Assembly (NCBI GenBank): GCA_041690635.1
Contig: JAWLGZ010000001.1
Span: forward strand, 806,001-870,000
Direction: 5' to 3'
Source: JAWLGZ01 sp041690635
GTDB lineage: Bacteria > Pseudomonadota > Gammaproteobacteria > Thiohalomonadales > Thiohalomonadaceae
Length of the DNA: 64,000 bases
A program made the translations under genes and the position numbers. Below are positions 1 to 9,125 of the stretch, one piece after another. Under the pieces are notes generated by a model. That model saw only the letters and a program-made list of their open reading frames with translations, had not been told where the DNA came from and did no database searches. Numbering within the stretch: the stretch's first letter is position 1; each line of letters starts with the position of its first letter.

Positions 1-551
1 TGAGCTTCACGGTGACCACTTCCCCGGACGGCGGGGTGGATATCACTTTGACCACCCCCGATGGCACCCCCACCCGGGTCACCTCGGCGGTCCCAGGCTC
101 GACGGTAGAGGTGAGCACCGACGAAGAGGGCCGGCCCCGGGTCACCACCCGGGCGGAACTTGCCGACGGCACCACCCTGGAGGTGGTGATCGATGCGGAC
201 GGGTATCTCACCCACCGGGTGACCCATCTGGATGGCACGGTGACCGAGACGGTGGTGAGTCTCGCCGGGGCGGAGGTCGCCATCGATGCCGAAGGACGTC
301 TCTCCACCACCTACTCGGTGGAACACGGCGAGGCCCTGTGGCGGATGGTGGTGGAGACCAATGCCGACGGCACGGCCGTGGCCCGCTACGAGCGCTTCGA
401 CCCGGCCACCGGCGAGTGGGTGACCGAAAGGCAACTGACCGACCCCATCTCGCCGCTGGAGGCGGGGCACCGGGTGTGGATGGAGGATGTGCCGGGTGTC
501 GGTCTGCGCCTCCGGGCGCGGATGCCGGTCAGCTCGTCGCTCTATTTCTGA
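1..551 (+). CDS. C-terminal part of a repetitive protein (5' end outside window)
   Basis: The reading frame is open from the window edge to the TGA at 549-551, so only about 183 C-terminal residues are visible. They are rich in Thr, Val, Asp and Gly, with short repeated Asp-Gly turns (TPDGT, LADGT, NADGT), as in extended beta-rich or repeat proteins. There is no Cys and no membrane segment here. A GTG at 12 is the first in-frame start, but the open frame upstream argues against using it. The last residues are SSLYF; a terminal Phe occurs in outer-membrane or surface proteins but proves nothing. I do not recognise the family. Confidence 0.6.
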   Translation, partial: SFTVTTSPDGGVDITLTTPDGTPTRVTSAVPGSTVEVSTDEEGRPRVTTRAELADGTTLEVVIDADGYLTHRVTHLDGTVTETVVSLAGAEVAIDAEGRLSTTYSVEHGEALWRMVVETNADGTAVARYERFDPATGEWVTERQLTDPISPLEAGHRVWMEDVPGVGLRLRARMPVSSSLYF

Positions 552-613
552 GGCCCGCCGCTGTCATGGTAAGCGCTCGGTCCGTTTCGACAAGAATTAT
601 TGAGGGGACAACG

Positions 614-862
614 ATGAAGAACACAACGGGCGTGGTGGCGATAGCCACCCTGGCGATGCTGGCCGGCTGCGGCGGCGGTGGCGGTGGGGACTCCGCGACG
701 GTGGACTCCGGAATGGTCGTGGGGCAGGTGTACACGGTAGCGACCAATGACCGCGTCGTAAGCACCAGCCTGGAACCGGCGATGCTTGAAGTAACCCACG
801 AGCTTGAGAGCGGTACGCGCACCGTGGTGCTGCTGGAGGGGAACGCCGAACTTTACAAATAG
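614..862 (+). CDS. Small predicted lipoprotein
   Basis: An 82-residue protein. The N-terminus is a short basic lead, a hydrophobic stretch and a lipobox (LAGC), with Cys at about residue 19 followed by six Gly. This predicts lipid anchoring after signal peptidase II, with a flexible Gly linker. The mature part (about 55 residues) has no motif I recognise; it looks beta-rich and ends NAELYK. The ATG at 614 is chosen because GAGGGG precedes it at good spacing and the signal sequence starts there. A strong terminator follows at 961-998. Function unknown. Confidence 0.7.
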   Translation: MKNTTGVVAIATLAMLAGCGGGGGGDSATVDSGMVVGQVYTVATNDRVVSTSLEPAMLEVTHELESGTRTVVLLEGNAELYK

Positions 863-960
863 CCGACACCCAACCATCCAGCAGAAGGCGACGGGCATGA
901 TGGGCGGCGCCTTCAACACCCGCGAGAATTGAGAGCGGTTCCATGGGCCTGCTTGTCGCG

Positions 961-998
961 ATGGACGCAAGGGAGATGCGTCCATTCGTGTTTTTTTT
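961..998 (+). terminator. Intrinsic terminator
   Basis: A 9-bp perfect stem (ATGGACGCA with TGCGTCCAT) and 7-nt loop are followed within a few bases by eight T at 991-998. It should end the transcript of the small lipoprotein gene. Its position also argues that the next gene starts downstream of it, at 1061-1073. Confidence 0.85.
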
Positions 999-1072
999 CG
1001 CGTAACCGCCCCTCTCCGTTTCACGGCGCCGCTATTTTCGTTGTATCCGCCCGCCTATCGATGGGGATGGTG

Positions 1073-1897
1073 ATGCGCCGACTTATCGTTTTTCTGGAAG
1101 CCCGTAGCCGCCTGCTTGCTGCAGGCGTGGTTCTGCTGCTGGTCCTGCTTGCGGTGCTGATGGAACTGATGTCGTCGCCCGCCTTCCCCTCGGAACTGTT
1201 CTATCTTCCGCCCATCGTCCTGGCCGCCTGGTATGGCGGACGACTCCCCGCCATACTGCTGATTGCGGCCTCCGGCACCGTCTGGCTGCTCCTCTATCCC
1301 GGCGGGCGGGCCACGCTGTGGCACGGCCTGACCCATTTCATCCTGTTTCTCCTCATTGCCTTGATGATCAGCAGCTTTCGCGCCCTCTACCGTGCCGAGC
1401 AACACCGCTCGGGCACCGACAGCCTGACCGGGCTGGCAAACGGCTGGGCATTCCGCGAACGGCTGGAGGAGGAGTTTGCCCGCGCGAAGCGTTACGGCCA
1501 CCCGACCACACTCCTCTACATTGATGTCGATAACTTCAAGCACGTCAACGACCGGTGGGGGCATGCGGCCGGAGACGACCTCCTGCGGCAAATCGGCGGG
1601 GTGCTCGAGGAGGCACTGCGGCGCACCGACGTGGCCGCCCGAATCGGCGGCGACGAGTTCGCCGTGCTGCTGACCGAAACCGGTGAAGAGGGGGCCGCAC
1701 GCACCGCCTCCGCCATCCGCGACAGCCTGATGCACACCATGCGCAGGGCGGAATACCCGGTCACCTTCAGCATCGGAGTGGCCATCTTTCCGGAATCCCC
1801 GGCCGAAGCGGAGGAGGCTCTCCGTTTCGCCGACGACCTGATGTACCGCGCCAAGTACGGCGGAAAAGATCAGATCGTGGCGGAGCGCGCCACCTGA
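1073..1897 (+). CDS. Membrane-anchored diguanylate cyclase (GGDEF)
   Basis: This 274-residue protein should make cyclic di-GMP from two GTP at the inner membrane. Residues 14-102 hold about four hydrophobic segments with short connecting loops, a compact membrane-sensor arrangement. The GGDEF domain spans roughly 112-270. The active-site GGDEF is intact at 192-196, and an inhibitory-site RxxD (RRTD) lies at 183-186, so product feedback is expected. The usual NRR near the domain start is NGW here, a minor departure. The frame opens further upstream at 929, but the terminator at 961-998 lies inside that extension. ATGs at 1061, 1067 and 1073 are all possible; 1073 has the best purine-rich upstream sequence. 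The ligand sensed is unknown. Confidence 0.88.
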   Translation: MRRLIVFLEARSRLLAAGVVLLLVLLAVLMELMSSPAFPSELFYLPPIVLAAWYGGRLPAILLIAASGTVWLLLYPGGRATLWHGLTHFILFLLIALMISSFRALYRAEQHRSGTDSLTGLANGWAFRERLEEEFARAKRYGHPTTLLYIDVDNFKHVNDRWGHAAGDDLLRQIGGVLEEALRRTDVAARIGGDEFAVLLTETGEEGAARTASAIRDSLMHTMRRAEYPVTFSIGVAIFPESPAEAEEALRFADDLMYRAKYGGKDQIVAERAT

Positions 1898-2136
1898 TGC
1901 TTCACACCTTATGCCCCCATCATGCGAACCTATTACTAAGGCTGCCGTGCTGGAGGTATATTTCGTGGAATTTGCCGGGCGGCTTACCGCCGGGCATGTA
2001 GGACCGGCCCACATTTCCCGCCGCTTTTCGCTGAACCGTAACGGAGAGCGACAGGGAATGCGGGCCCCCGCGCACCACCCACGGGTGGCGCCCCTCACCG
2101 GATCGACGGTACAAGAAAGCAACCAGGAGATCGCCC

Positions 2137-3339
2137 ATGATCAAGCCTCACGGTTCCGACAAGCTCAATCCCCTCTTCGTCTACGATTCCGACAAGCACG
2201 ACGCCCTCAAGCACGAGGCGGAGAGTCTGCCCTCCATGCTGCTCTCCTCCGCCGCCGCCGCCAACGCGGTGATGCTGGGCGCCGGCTACTTCAACCCGCT
2301 GACCGGCTACATGACCCTGGCCGACGCCATGAGCGTGGCCGAGAAGATGCACACCACCGCCGGCCTGTTCTGGCCGACGCCGGTGCTGAACCTCACCACC
2401 CAGGGCGAGCTGAACAATCTCGCCGGCGCCAAGCGGGTTGCCCTGCGCGACCCCAACGTCGAAGGCCACCCGGTCCTGGCGGTGATGGACATCGAGAACA
2501 TCGAGGAGGCCAGCGCCGAACAGATGGCCTTCATGACCGAGAAGGTCTACCGCACCGCCGACGCCGAGCACCCCGGCGTTGCCGCATTCAATGGCCAGGG
2601 CAACTTCGTCGTCTCCGGCCCCATCCAGGTGCTGAACTTCTCCTACTTCTCCGAGGACTTCCCGGACACCTTCCGCACCGCCGTCGAGATCCGCAACGAG
2701 ATCGCGGAGCGTGGCTGGAAGAAGGTGGTTGCGTTCCAGACCCGCAACCCGATGCACCTGGCCCACGAAGAGCTGTGCCACATGGCCATGGATCGCCTCG
2801 GCTGCGACGGCCTGGTCATCCACATGCTGCTCGGCAAGCTGAAGAAGGGCGACATCCCGGCTCCGGTGCGCGATGCCGCCATCCGCAAGATGGTCGAGGT
2901 CTACTTCAAGCCCAACTCCGCGATGGTCACCGGCTACGGCTTCGACATGCTCTACGCCGGCCCGCGCGAGGCGGTGCTGCATGCGGTGTTCCGCCAGAAC
3001 ATGGGCGCCACCCACTTCATCATCGGCCGTGACCACGCCGGCGTCGGCGACTACTACGGTGCCTTCGACGCGCAGACCATCTTCGACGACGAGGTGCCGG
3101 CGGGCGCCCTGGAGATCGAGATCTTCCGCGCCGACCACACTGCCTGGTCGAAGAAGCTGAACAAGGTGGTGATGATGTGCGAAGCACCGGATCACGCCAA
3201 AGAGGACTTCGTGCTGCTCTCCGGCACCAAGGTGCGCGAGATGCTCGGCCAGGGCATCGCGCCGCCGAAGGAGTTCTCCCGTCCGGAGGTGGCCCAGATC
3301 CTGATCGACTACTACCAGGCGCTGGACCAGGCTTCTTAA
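2137..3339 (+). CDS. sat: ATP sulfurylase (sulfate adenylyltransferase), dissimilatory type
   Basis: A 400-residue homo-oligomeric ATP sulfurylase. In sulfur oxidisers it runs in reverse, making ATP and sulfate from APS and pyrophosphate in the cytoplasm. The nucleotide-binding motif QTRN is at 201-204, followed by HLAH (207-210). A GRDHAG motif and a C-terminal LSGTKVRE segment complete the core. There is no APS-kinase domain, and it is not the CysD/CysN type used for assimilation. AGGAG lies nine bases before the ATG. Terminators flank it and no aprAB or other sulfur-oxidation gene is adjacent, so it appears to be transcribed alone. Reverse operation is inferred from the family and nearby genes. 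Confidence 0.95.
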   Translation: MIKPHGSDKLNPLFVYDSDKHDALKHEAESLPSMLLSSAAAANAVMLGAGYFNPLTGYMTLADAMSVAEKMHTTAGLFWPTPVLNLTTQGELNNLAGAKRVALRDPNVEGHPVLAVMDIENIEEASAEQMAFMTEKVYRTADAEHPGVAAFNGQGNFVVSGPIQVLNFSYFSEDFPDTFRTAVEIRNEIAERGWKKVVAFQTRNPMHLAHEELCHMAMDRLGCDGLVIHMLLGKLKKGDIPAPVRDAAIRKMVEVYFKPNSAMVTGYGFDMLYAGPREAVLHAVFRQNMGATHFIIGRDHAGVGDYYGAFDAQTIFDDEVPAGALEIEIFRADHTAWSKKLNKVVMMCEAPDHAKEDFVLLSGTKVREMLGQGIAPPKEFSRPEVAQILIDYYQALDQAS

Positions 3340-3353
3340 TCGGCCGCAGAGAC

Positions 3354-3387
3354 AAAAAACCCGCCACAGCCGTGGCGGGTTTTTTTT
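3354..3387. terminator. Bidirectional intrinsic terminator between sat and nap
   Basis: Six A are followed by an 8-bp perfect stem (CCCGCCAC with GTGGCGGG), a 4-nt loop and eight T. The A-run on one side and T-run on the other let it serve both sat (plus strand) and the nap operon (minus strand), whose last gene ends at 3482. Confidence 0.92.
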
Positions 3388-3481
3388 CGTCTGCGTTTGC
3401 AGCGTGTCGACACGCAATGGTGCGATAGGATCGCGCCCTGCGTGGACTGCTCGATTCGCCCGCAGGGGCGGCGACTACCGA

Positions 3482-4087
3482 TCACCCACCGAAGGCGAGG
3501 TTGGGATCGACGCCCTGCATGTCCGGCAGCTCGTGGGCAATACCCTTATGGCAATCGATGCAGGTTTTGCCCTGGTCGAAGCCCTCGATGTGCTGCGGTA
3601 CTGCCCGCCGACTCTGCGCCATGTAGTCCATCGACTCGTAGTCGTGGCAGTTGCGGCACTCCCGCGAGTCGGTGGCCTTCATGGACCGCCAGACGTTCTG
3701 CGCCAGGGCCATGCGCTTGCCCTCGAACTTCTCCCGCGTGTCGATGGTGCCGAGCAGCCAGTGGAAGACCTCGTTGCTCGCCTGTATCTTGCGCACCATC
3801 TTGTGCTGCCAATCCTTTGGAACGTGGCAATCGGGGCAGGTGGCGCGCACCCCGGTGCGGTTGGCGTAGTGAATGGTGTGCTGGTACTCCTCGTAAACGT
3901 TTGCCTCCATCTCGTGGCAGGAGATACAGAACGTTTCGGTGTTGGTCGCCTCCATGGCGGTATTGAAACCACCCCAGAAGACAATGCCGAGGACAAAGCC
4001 CACGGCCAGCAGTCCACCCATGGTATAGCGTGCAGAGGGGCGCTTCAGGGCCCTCCACCAGCCTCTCTTCTCGTTTTCGATAGCCAT
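3482..4087 (-). CDS. napC: NapC, membrane tetrahaem quinol dehydrogenase
   Basis: A 201-residue NapC/NirT-family cytochrome. An N-terminal membrane anchor (about residues 20-42) is followed by four CXXCH haem sites: CISCH, CPDCH, CRNCH and CIDCH. It oxidises membrane quinol and passes electrons to NapB and NapA in the periplasm. The start at 4087 gives the usual short cytoplasmic lead (MAIENEKRGWW). Longer in-frame starts reach back into napB and would remove the normal N-terminal anchor. It is the last gene of napFDAGHBC and the length is normal for NapC. Confidence 0.95.
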   Translation of the reverse strand: MAIENEKRGWWRALKRPSARYTMGGLLAVGFVLGIVFWGGFNTAMEATNTETFCISCHEMEANVYEEYQHTIHYANRTGVRATCPDCHVPKDWQHKMVRKIQASNEVFHWLLGTIDTREKFEGKRMALAQNVWRSMKATDSRECRNCHDYESMDYMAQSRRAVPQHIEGFDQGKTCIDCHKGIAHELPDMQGVDPNLAFGG

Positions 4088-4131
4088 TGCTCGACTCCCG
4101 CTCGTCGTTGGACTCAGGACTTTTTGCCCGA

Positions 4132-4572
4132 TTATCGGCGGGCGTTTGCCGGCTCGTACACGTTCTCGACGAGGGGCTGCGCGTCGGTCTGCGGAACGTG
4201 GCACTGGGTACAGAAATATCGGCGTGCCGAGACATCGGCCATGTCGTTGCCGTCGCGGTCCTTGAAGTGAGTCAGGCTGATCTTGGTGGCACGTGCCTTC
4301 TGGTAGGTATCCCAGCCGTGACACGACATGCATTTGTTGAACTTCAGATTGACCTGGTATCCGTCGATGCTGTGCGGCACCAGCGGAGGCTGCTGAACAT
4401 GATCCCGCGGGATCGGTTCACGGTCGGGCATCATCTGCTTGAGCATGGGCCGTTCCGAATGCGCGTCGAGAGCGACATCACCGCGCAGGGATTTCACCGT
4501 ATCCGCCGCGCCGGCGACGGATAACCAGGATCCAATCATCAGGGCGAGGCCCCACATCGTCAGGCGTTTCAT
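4132..4572 (-). CDS. napB: NapB, periplasmic dihaem cytochrome subunit
   Basis: A 146-residue small subunit of periplasmic nitrate reductase. It has a Sec-type signal peptide ending about AGA (residues 20-22) and two CXXCH sites, CMSCH and CTQCH. Distal His residues expected in NapB are available (for example in VPHSID). It forms a complex with NapA and relays electrons from NapC. The start overlaps the end of napH by 4 bp, indicating translational coupling. Confidence 0.95.
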   Translation of the reverse strand: MKRLTMWGLALMIGSWLSVAGAADTVKSLRGDVALDAHSERPMLKQMMPDREPIPRDHVQQPPLVPHSIDGYQVNLKFNKCMSCHGWDTYQKARATKISLTHFKDRDGNDMADVSARRYFCTQCHVPQTDAQPLVENVYEPANARR

Positions 4573-5450
4573 GGTGTTACCTCCCTCCTCTTGCTTGAAG
4601 GCTCAGTCGTGCGAAAGCGGGAACCGAAGCGGAAGACATCCTTCGAACAGACATCGATGCAGCGGCCACAGTTGGTGCAATTGGCGGCGAGGATTGCGAC
4701 ACCTTCGCCCGCCTCCCCTTTCAGGGCCGGCCGGATCACCTGGGGTTCCGGACAGACCACGAAACAGTCCATGCAGTCGTCGCAATGTTCGCGGTCGACG
4801 GCACTCACTCGCAGCAGGCTGAAGCGGCCGATCAGGCTGTAGAAGGCGCCCACCGGACAGAGACGGCCACACCAGCCGCGACGGCTGACAAACAGTTCGA
4901 ACAGGAACAGCGCGGCAATCACCACCCAGCCGAGTCCCATGCCGAAGATAAGACCCCGCTGCACCAGGCTCACCGGGTTCACCAGCTCCCAGACCAGGGT
5001 ACCGGTCACCGCCGCCAACAGGAGCGTCAGGCCGAGGATCCAGTAACGGGTGGCACGGCCGAAGCGCGCATTCGGCTTGATGCCGAAGCGTTCCGCCAGC
5101 CAGCCGGCTCCGTCGGTCACGATGTTGATCGGGCAAACCCACGAACAGTAGGTCCGGCCCCCGACCAGCAGGTAGAACGCCACCACGATCGCCACGCCGA
5201 TGATGCCCGTGCTCTCGGCCAGATGCCCGGCGAACAGTATCTGCAGAAACAGATAGGGGTCGGTGAGCGGCAGCACCTCCAGGGTGAGACTGGAAGCGAG
5301 ATTGCCCTTCACGATCCAGACGCCGGCCAGCGGCCCGAGCAGAAACAGGGTGAGAATACCGATCTGACTGGCGCGGCGCAGCAGCAGCCACTTGTGGGCC
5401 GATAGCCAACCCCGTGCGTGGACCGCAGCCGCGACCGGTCTGCGTTTCAT
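4569..5450 (-). CDS. napH: NapH, membrane iron-sulfur quinol dehydrogenase subunit
   Basis: A 293-residue inner-membrane protein with about four transmembrane helices and two cytoplasmic 4Fe-4S ferredoxin clusters near the C-terminus (CDDCMDCFVVCP and CTNCGRCIDVCS). It also has the membrane-edge CxxxCP motifs typical of NapH (TYCSWVCPIN and GWCGRLCPVG). NapH works with NapG to move electrons from quinol to periplasmic NapA/NapB. It overlaps napG by 1 bp and napB by 4 bp. Confidence 0.95.
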   Translation of the reverse strand: MKRRPVAAAVHARGWLSAHKWLLLRRASQIGILTLFLLGPLAGVWIVKGNLASSLTLEVLPLTDPYLFLQILFAGHLAESTGIIGVAIVVAFYLLVGGRTYCSWVCPINIVTDGAGWLAERFGIKPNARFGRATRYWILGLTLLLAAVTGTLVWELVNPVSLVQRGLIFGMGLGWVVIAALFLFELFVSRRGWCGRLCPVGAFYSLIGRFSLLRVSAVDREHCDDCMDCFVVCPEPQVIRPALKGEAGEGVAILAANCTNCGRCIDVCSKDVFRFGSRFRTTEPSSKRREVTP

Positions 5451-6310
5451 TACCGTCCCTCCAGTCCACGGTTGAGTGTCTCCAACGGGTCATCTGCGAA
5501 GGGCGACTCGGCCGGTTCGCCGACCAGCCCTTCGCCGCCGTGGTCGTAATGCAATCCCTCCGGCAGGTTGTAGCGATGTTCCACATCGGGCGTGACCAGA
5601 CTGCCGCCCGCCTGCTCCTTCTCCTTCCACCCCAGCCGGTAGTGGGCACCGATTTCACCCTTGGCGAGTGCAAGCGGAAACACCTTGATGGCGGCCTCTT
5701 CGAGGATGCAGGCCTGCTCACACTTGCCGCAGCCGGTACAGGCGTCCGAGTGCACGATAGGGATGAACAGGGCGTGCTTGCCTGAACGCGGGTTGTGGCG
5801 CATTTCGATGGTAATCGCCTCGCCGCGCACCGGACAGACGTTGAAACAGACCTCGCAGCGAAGTCCCTGGAATGCGATGCAGGTCTCCTGGTCCACCAAC
5901 ACGGCAAGCCCCATGCGGGCCTGGTCGATGTCGGTGAGCCCGTGGTCGAGTGCGCCGGTGGGACAGGCGACGATGCACGGGATGTCCGGGCACATCTCAC
6001 AGGGGATCTCCCGGGCGACGAAGTAGGGCGTTCCCAGGGCCGCCCCCTCCGCCTCGGCGGGTTTCGCCAGCCGCAGCGTATCGAAGGGACAGTCGCGTAC
6101 ACACAGACCGCAGCGGATGCAGGCACCGAGGAAATCCTCCTCCGCCAGGGCGCCGGGCGGACGCAGTGCCCGTGCCGGCAGGGACGCGGCGCGTGGCGCA
6201 TGGACCGCCAGCCCCAGACCCAGCAGGGCGACCCCGCAGGCGGTCCCGGCGATGCCGCCGAGAAACCGCCTGCGGGTCAATCCGTCGGATCCGTTGCCCT
6301 GTCCCGTCAT
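5450..6310 (-). CDS. napG: NapG, periplasmic ferredoxin-type protein
   Basis: A 286-residue Tat-exported protein with four 4Fe-4S clusters. The twin-arginine motif is visible near the N-terminus (TRRRFLGG), followed by a hydrophobic stretch and an Ala-rich cleavage region. Cys clusters include CIRCGLCVRDCP, CEMCPDIPC, CEVCFNVCP and CTGCGKCEQAC. It partners NapH in quinol oxidation for nitrate reduction. It sits between napA and napH. Confidence 0.95.
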   Translation of the reverse strand: MTGQGNGSDGLTRRRFLGGIAGTACGVALLGLGLAVHAPRAASLPARALRPPGALAEEDFLGACIRCGLCVRDCPFDTLRLAKPAEAEGAALGTPYFVAREIPCEMCPDIPCIVACPTGALDHGLTDIDQARMGLAVLVDQETCIAFQGLRCEVCFNVCPVRGEAITIEMRHNPRSGKHALFIPIVHSDACTGCGKCEQACILEEAAIKVFPLALAKGEIGAHYRLGWKEKEQAGGSLVTPDVEHRYNLPEGLHYDHGGEGLVGEPAESPFADDPLETLNRGLEGR

Positions 6311-6324
6311 GCCTTGTCACCGAT

Positions 6325-8871
6325 TCAGGCCCGAACGACCTTGGCCGCGCACTTCTTGAAATCCGTCTCCTTCGAGAGCGGGTCGGTCGCATCAAGGGTG
6401 AGCTTGTTGACCAGCCGTCCGGCGTCGAACCAGGGGATGAAGATGGTCCCTTCCGGCATCCGGTTGCGGCCCCGGGTCTCGATCTGGGCGGTCAGTTCCC
6501 CTCGCCGGGTCTGCACCTTGGCCGACATGCCCCGCTTGAGACCGCGCTTCTTGGCATCGTTCGGGTGCATGAAGATCACCGCATCGGGGACCGCCCGATG
6601 GAGTTCCGGCACGCGGCGGGTCATGGAACCGGAGTGCCAGTGTTCCAGCACGCGGCCCGTGCAGAGCCAGAGATCGAACTCGGCATCGGGGCTCTCCGCC
6701 GGCGGCTCGTAGGGGGCGAAGATGATGGCGGCCCGCCCGTCCGGTTTGCCGTAAAAGTTGACCGTATCGCTGCCGCCCGCCACATGCGGGTCATAGCCGC
6801 CGCGAAAGCGCCACAAGGTCTCCTTGCCATCGATGACAGGCCAACGCATGCCGCGCGCCTTGTGGTAGGCCTCGTACGGGGCCATCTCGTGACCCTTCTT
6901 GGGAATGCCCTCAGCCGAATTGAAGAGCCGGTACTCCTCGAACAGCCCCTTCTGCAGGTAGAAGCCGAAGTGATCCGACTCGTCGTTGGCGTAGACGTTG
7001 CCGGCACCATCCTTGACCGTCTCACGCGGGAAGCGGTCGACCTGACCGTTGCGGAACAGCACGTCATAAAGGGTCTTTCCCTTGTATTCCGGACTCTTCG
7101 CAATCAGCTCCTCAGGCCATACCTCCTCGACCTTGAAGTGCTTGGAGAATTCGACCAACTGCCAGACGTCGGACCTTGCCTCGCCGGGCCCTTTCACCTG
7201 CTGGCGCCAGAACTGGGTACGCCGCTCCGCATTGCCGTAGGCACCCTCCTTCTCCACCCACATGGCAGTAGGGAGAATGAGGTCGGCGGCCATCGCGGAG
7301 ACGGTCGGATAGGGGTCGGAGACCACCACGAAGTTGTCCGGGTTGCGCCAACCGGGATAGCTCTCCTCGTTCATGTTGGGCGCGGCCTGCATGTTGTTAT
7401 TGCACATCACCCAGTAGCAGTTGAGCTTGCCGTCCTTGAGCATCCGGTGCTGCAGCACGGCGTGATAGCCGACCTTCGCGGGGATGGTTCCCTCGGGGAG
7501 TTTCCACACCTTCTCGGAGAAGGCGCGATGGGCCGGATTCATCACCACCAGATCCGCCGGCAGGCGATGGGCAAAGGTGCCCACCTCGCGGGCGGTGCCG
7601 CAGGCGGAGGGCTGACCGGTGAGTGAGAACGGGCTGTTGCCGGGCTCGGATATTTTTCCCATCAAGAGGTGGATGTTGTAGACCAGGCCGTTCTGCCACA
7701 CCCCGCGGGTGTGCTGGTTCATGCCCATGGTCCACAGCGACATCACCTTCCGGTTCGGATCGGCGTACTGCTTCGCCAGCCACTCCAGCTTCTCCGCCGG
7801 GACACCGGACATGGCGCTCGCCTTCTCCAGGGTGTATTCGGAGACCAGCTTCGCGTACTCCTCGAATGAGACCTTGTCGAACTTGCCGACGTCGGGATTT
7901 TTCGCCGCCTTCTGCAGCGGATGGGTCGGGCGCAGGCCGTAACCGATATCCGTGACCGCGGAGTTGAAGCTGACGTGGTTATCGATAAAGGCCTTGTTGT
8001 AGGCCTTGTTCTGGATGATGTAGTTGGCGATATAGTTGCCGATCACCAGATCGGTCTGCGGATTGAACACCATGCCGTTATCGGCCAGTTCGAAGCAGCG
8101 GTGCTCGTAGGTGGAGAGCACGTGCACTTCGCAGCCCGGCTTGGTCAGGCGGGTATCGGTGAGGCGCGACCACAGGACCGGGTGCATCTCCGCCATGTTG
8201 GCGCCCCACAGCACGAAGGTATCTGCGTGCTCCAGGTCGTCGTAGCAGCCCATCGGCTCGTCGATGCCGAACGCGCGCATGAAGGCGACCACCGCGGAGG
8301 CCATGCAGTGACGCGCGTTGGGGTCAAGGTTGTTGGAGCGGAAACCGGCCTTGAAGAGCTTGGAGGCGGCGTATCCCTCCCAGATGGTCCACTGGCCGGA
8401 GCCGAACATGCCGATGCTGGAGGTGAGTTCGGTCACCTCCTTGCCCCTGTTCGCCTCCATGTCACGCTTGATGGAGGTCTTCCATTTGTCGGCCATCACA
8501 CTGAACGCCTCGTCCCAGCTGACCGGTTCGAAGTTGCCTTCCTTGTCGTACTTGCCGTTTTTCTTGCGCAGCAGCGGCTGTGTCAGCCGGTCCTTGCCGT
8601 AGAGGATCTTTGAGAGGAAGTAGCCCTTGATGCAGTTCAGGCCCTTGTTGACCGGCGCGTCCGGATCGCCCTGGGTGGCCACCACACGGTCACCCTTGAC
8701 GCCGATCAGAACACTGCACCCGGTGCCGCAAAACCGACACGCCGCCTTGTCCCAGCGGATGTTGTCCTTGGTGCTGGCGAGCGCCGCGCCGCCCGGCAGG
8801 GTGATGCCCGCCGTCGCTGCCGCGGCAGCCACCGCGTTGGTCTTGATGAAATCACGCCGTGTCAGTTTCAT
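6325..8871 (-). CDS. napA: NapA, periplasmic nitrate reductase catalytic subunit
   Basis: An 848-residue Mo-bis-MGD enzyme reducing nitrate to nitrite in the periplasm. A Tat signal (LTRRDFIK) and Ala-rich cleavage region are at the N-terminus. One 4Fe-4S cluster is bound by C45, C48, C52 and C80. The molybdenum ligand is C189 in ARHCMASA. The length is close to the usual 830 residues. It overlaps napD by 4 bp. The divergently placed moaA supplies an early step of its cofactor. Confidence 0.97.
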   Translation of the reverse strand: MKLTRRDFIKTNAVAAAAATAGITLPGGAALASTKDNIRWDKAACRFCGTGCSVLIGVKGDRVVATQGDPDAPVNKGLNCIKGYFLSKILYGKDRLTQPLLRKKNGKYDKEGNFEPVSWDEAFSVMADKWKTSIKRDMEANRGKEVTELTSSIGMFGSGQWTIWEGYAASKLFKAGFRSNNLDPNARHCMASAVVAFMRAFGIDEPMGCYDDLEHADTFVLWGANMAEMHPVLWSRLTDTRLTKPGCEVHVLSTYEHRCFELADNGMVFNPQTDLVIGNYIANYIIQNKAYNKAFIDNHVSFNSAVTDIGYGLRPTHPLQKAAKNPDVGKFDKVSFEEYAKLVSEYTLEKASAMSGVPAEKLEWLAKQYADPNRKVMSLWTMGMNQHTRGVWQNGLVYNIHLLMGKISEPGNSPFSLTGQPSACGTAREVGTFAHRLPADLVVMNPAHRAFSEKVWKLPEGTIPAKVGYHAVLQHRMLKDGKLNCYWVMCNNNMQAAPNMNEESYPGWRNPDNFVVVSDPYPTVSAMAADLILPTAMWVEKEGAYGNAERRTQFWRQQVKGPGEARSDVWQLVEFSKHFKVEEVWPEELIAKSPEYKGKTLYDVLFRNGQVDRFPRETVKDGAGNVYANDESDHFGFYLQKGLFEEYRLFNSAEGIPKKGHEMAPYEAYHKARGMRWPVIDGKETLWRFRGGYDPHVAGGSDTVNFYGKPDGRAAIIFAPYEPPAESPDAEFDLWLCTGRVLEHWHSGSMTRRVPELHRAVPDAVIFMHPNDAKKRGLKRGMSAKVQTRRGELTAQIETRGRNRMPEGTIFIPWFDAGRLVNKLTLDATDPLSKETDFKKCAAKVVRA

Positions 8872-9125
8872 TGCGACACCTCCTCTGAAGAATCTTCTCG
8901 TTCGTTGTACTCATATACGAGCGCGGCGGAGAGCACGCCCTCCACATTGTTCATGCCCATGACCGTTTCACTGAGTGCCCTGCGGTCATCGTTTTCCACG
9001 GTCACTACCAGCTTTCCGGTATCACTCGCGCCATGTACCTCCACGCCGGGCAACGCACCCAACCGCACACGTACGGTTTCGAGGTGTTCACGGCGGGCGT
9101 GTACCACCAGGCTGCAGACATTCAT
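8868..9125 (-). CDS. napD: NapD, NapA signal-peptide chaperone
   Basis: An 85-residue cytoplasmic chaperone of the NapD family, which binds the NapA twin-arginine signal and delays export until the cofactor is in place. The start at 9125 gives MNVCSLVVHARRE, the family's N-terminus. The ferredoxin-like fold pattern is visible (VVHARREHLETVRVRL...GVEVHG...GKLVVTVE). It overlaps napF by 4 bp upstream and napA by 4 bp downstream. A longer in-frame start lies inside napF and is rejected. Confidence 0.92.
   Translation of the reverse strand: MNVCSLVVHARREHLETVRVRLGALPGVEVHGASDTGKLVVTVENDDRRALSETVMGMNNVEGVLSAALVYEYNEREDSSEEVSQ

Noticed and set aside
929..1072. Upstream extension of the GGDEF gene
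   Set aside because: It would contain the strong terminator at 961-998 and encodes no conserved sequence; starts at 1061-1073 fit the membrane segment better.
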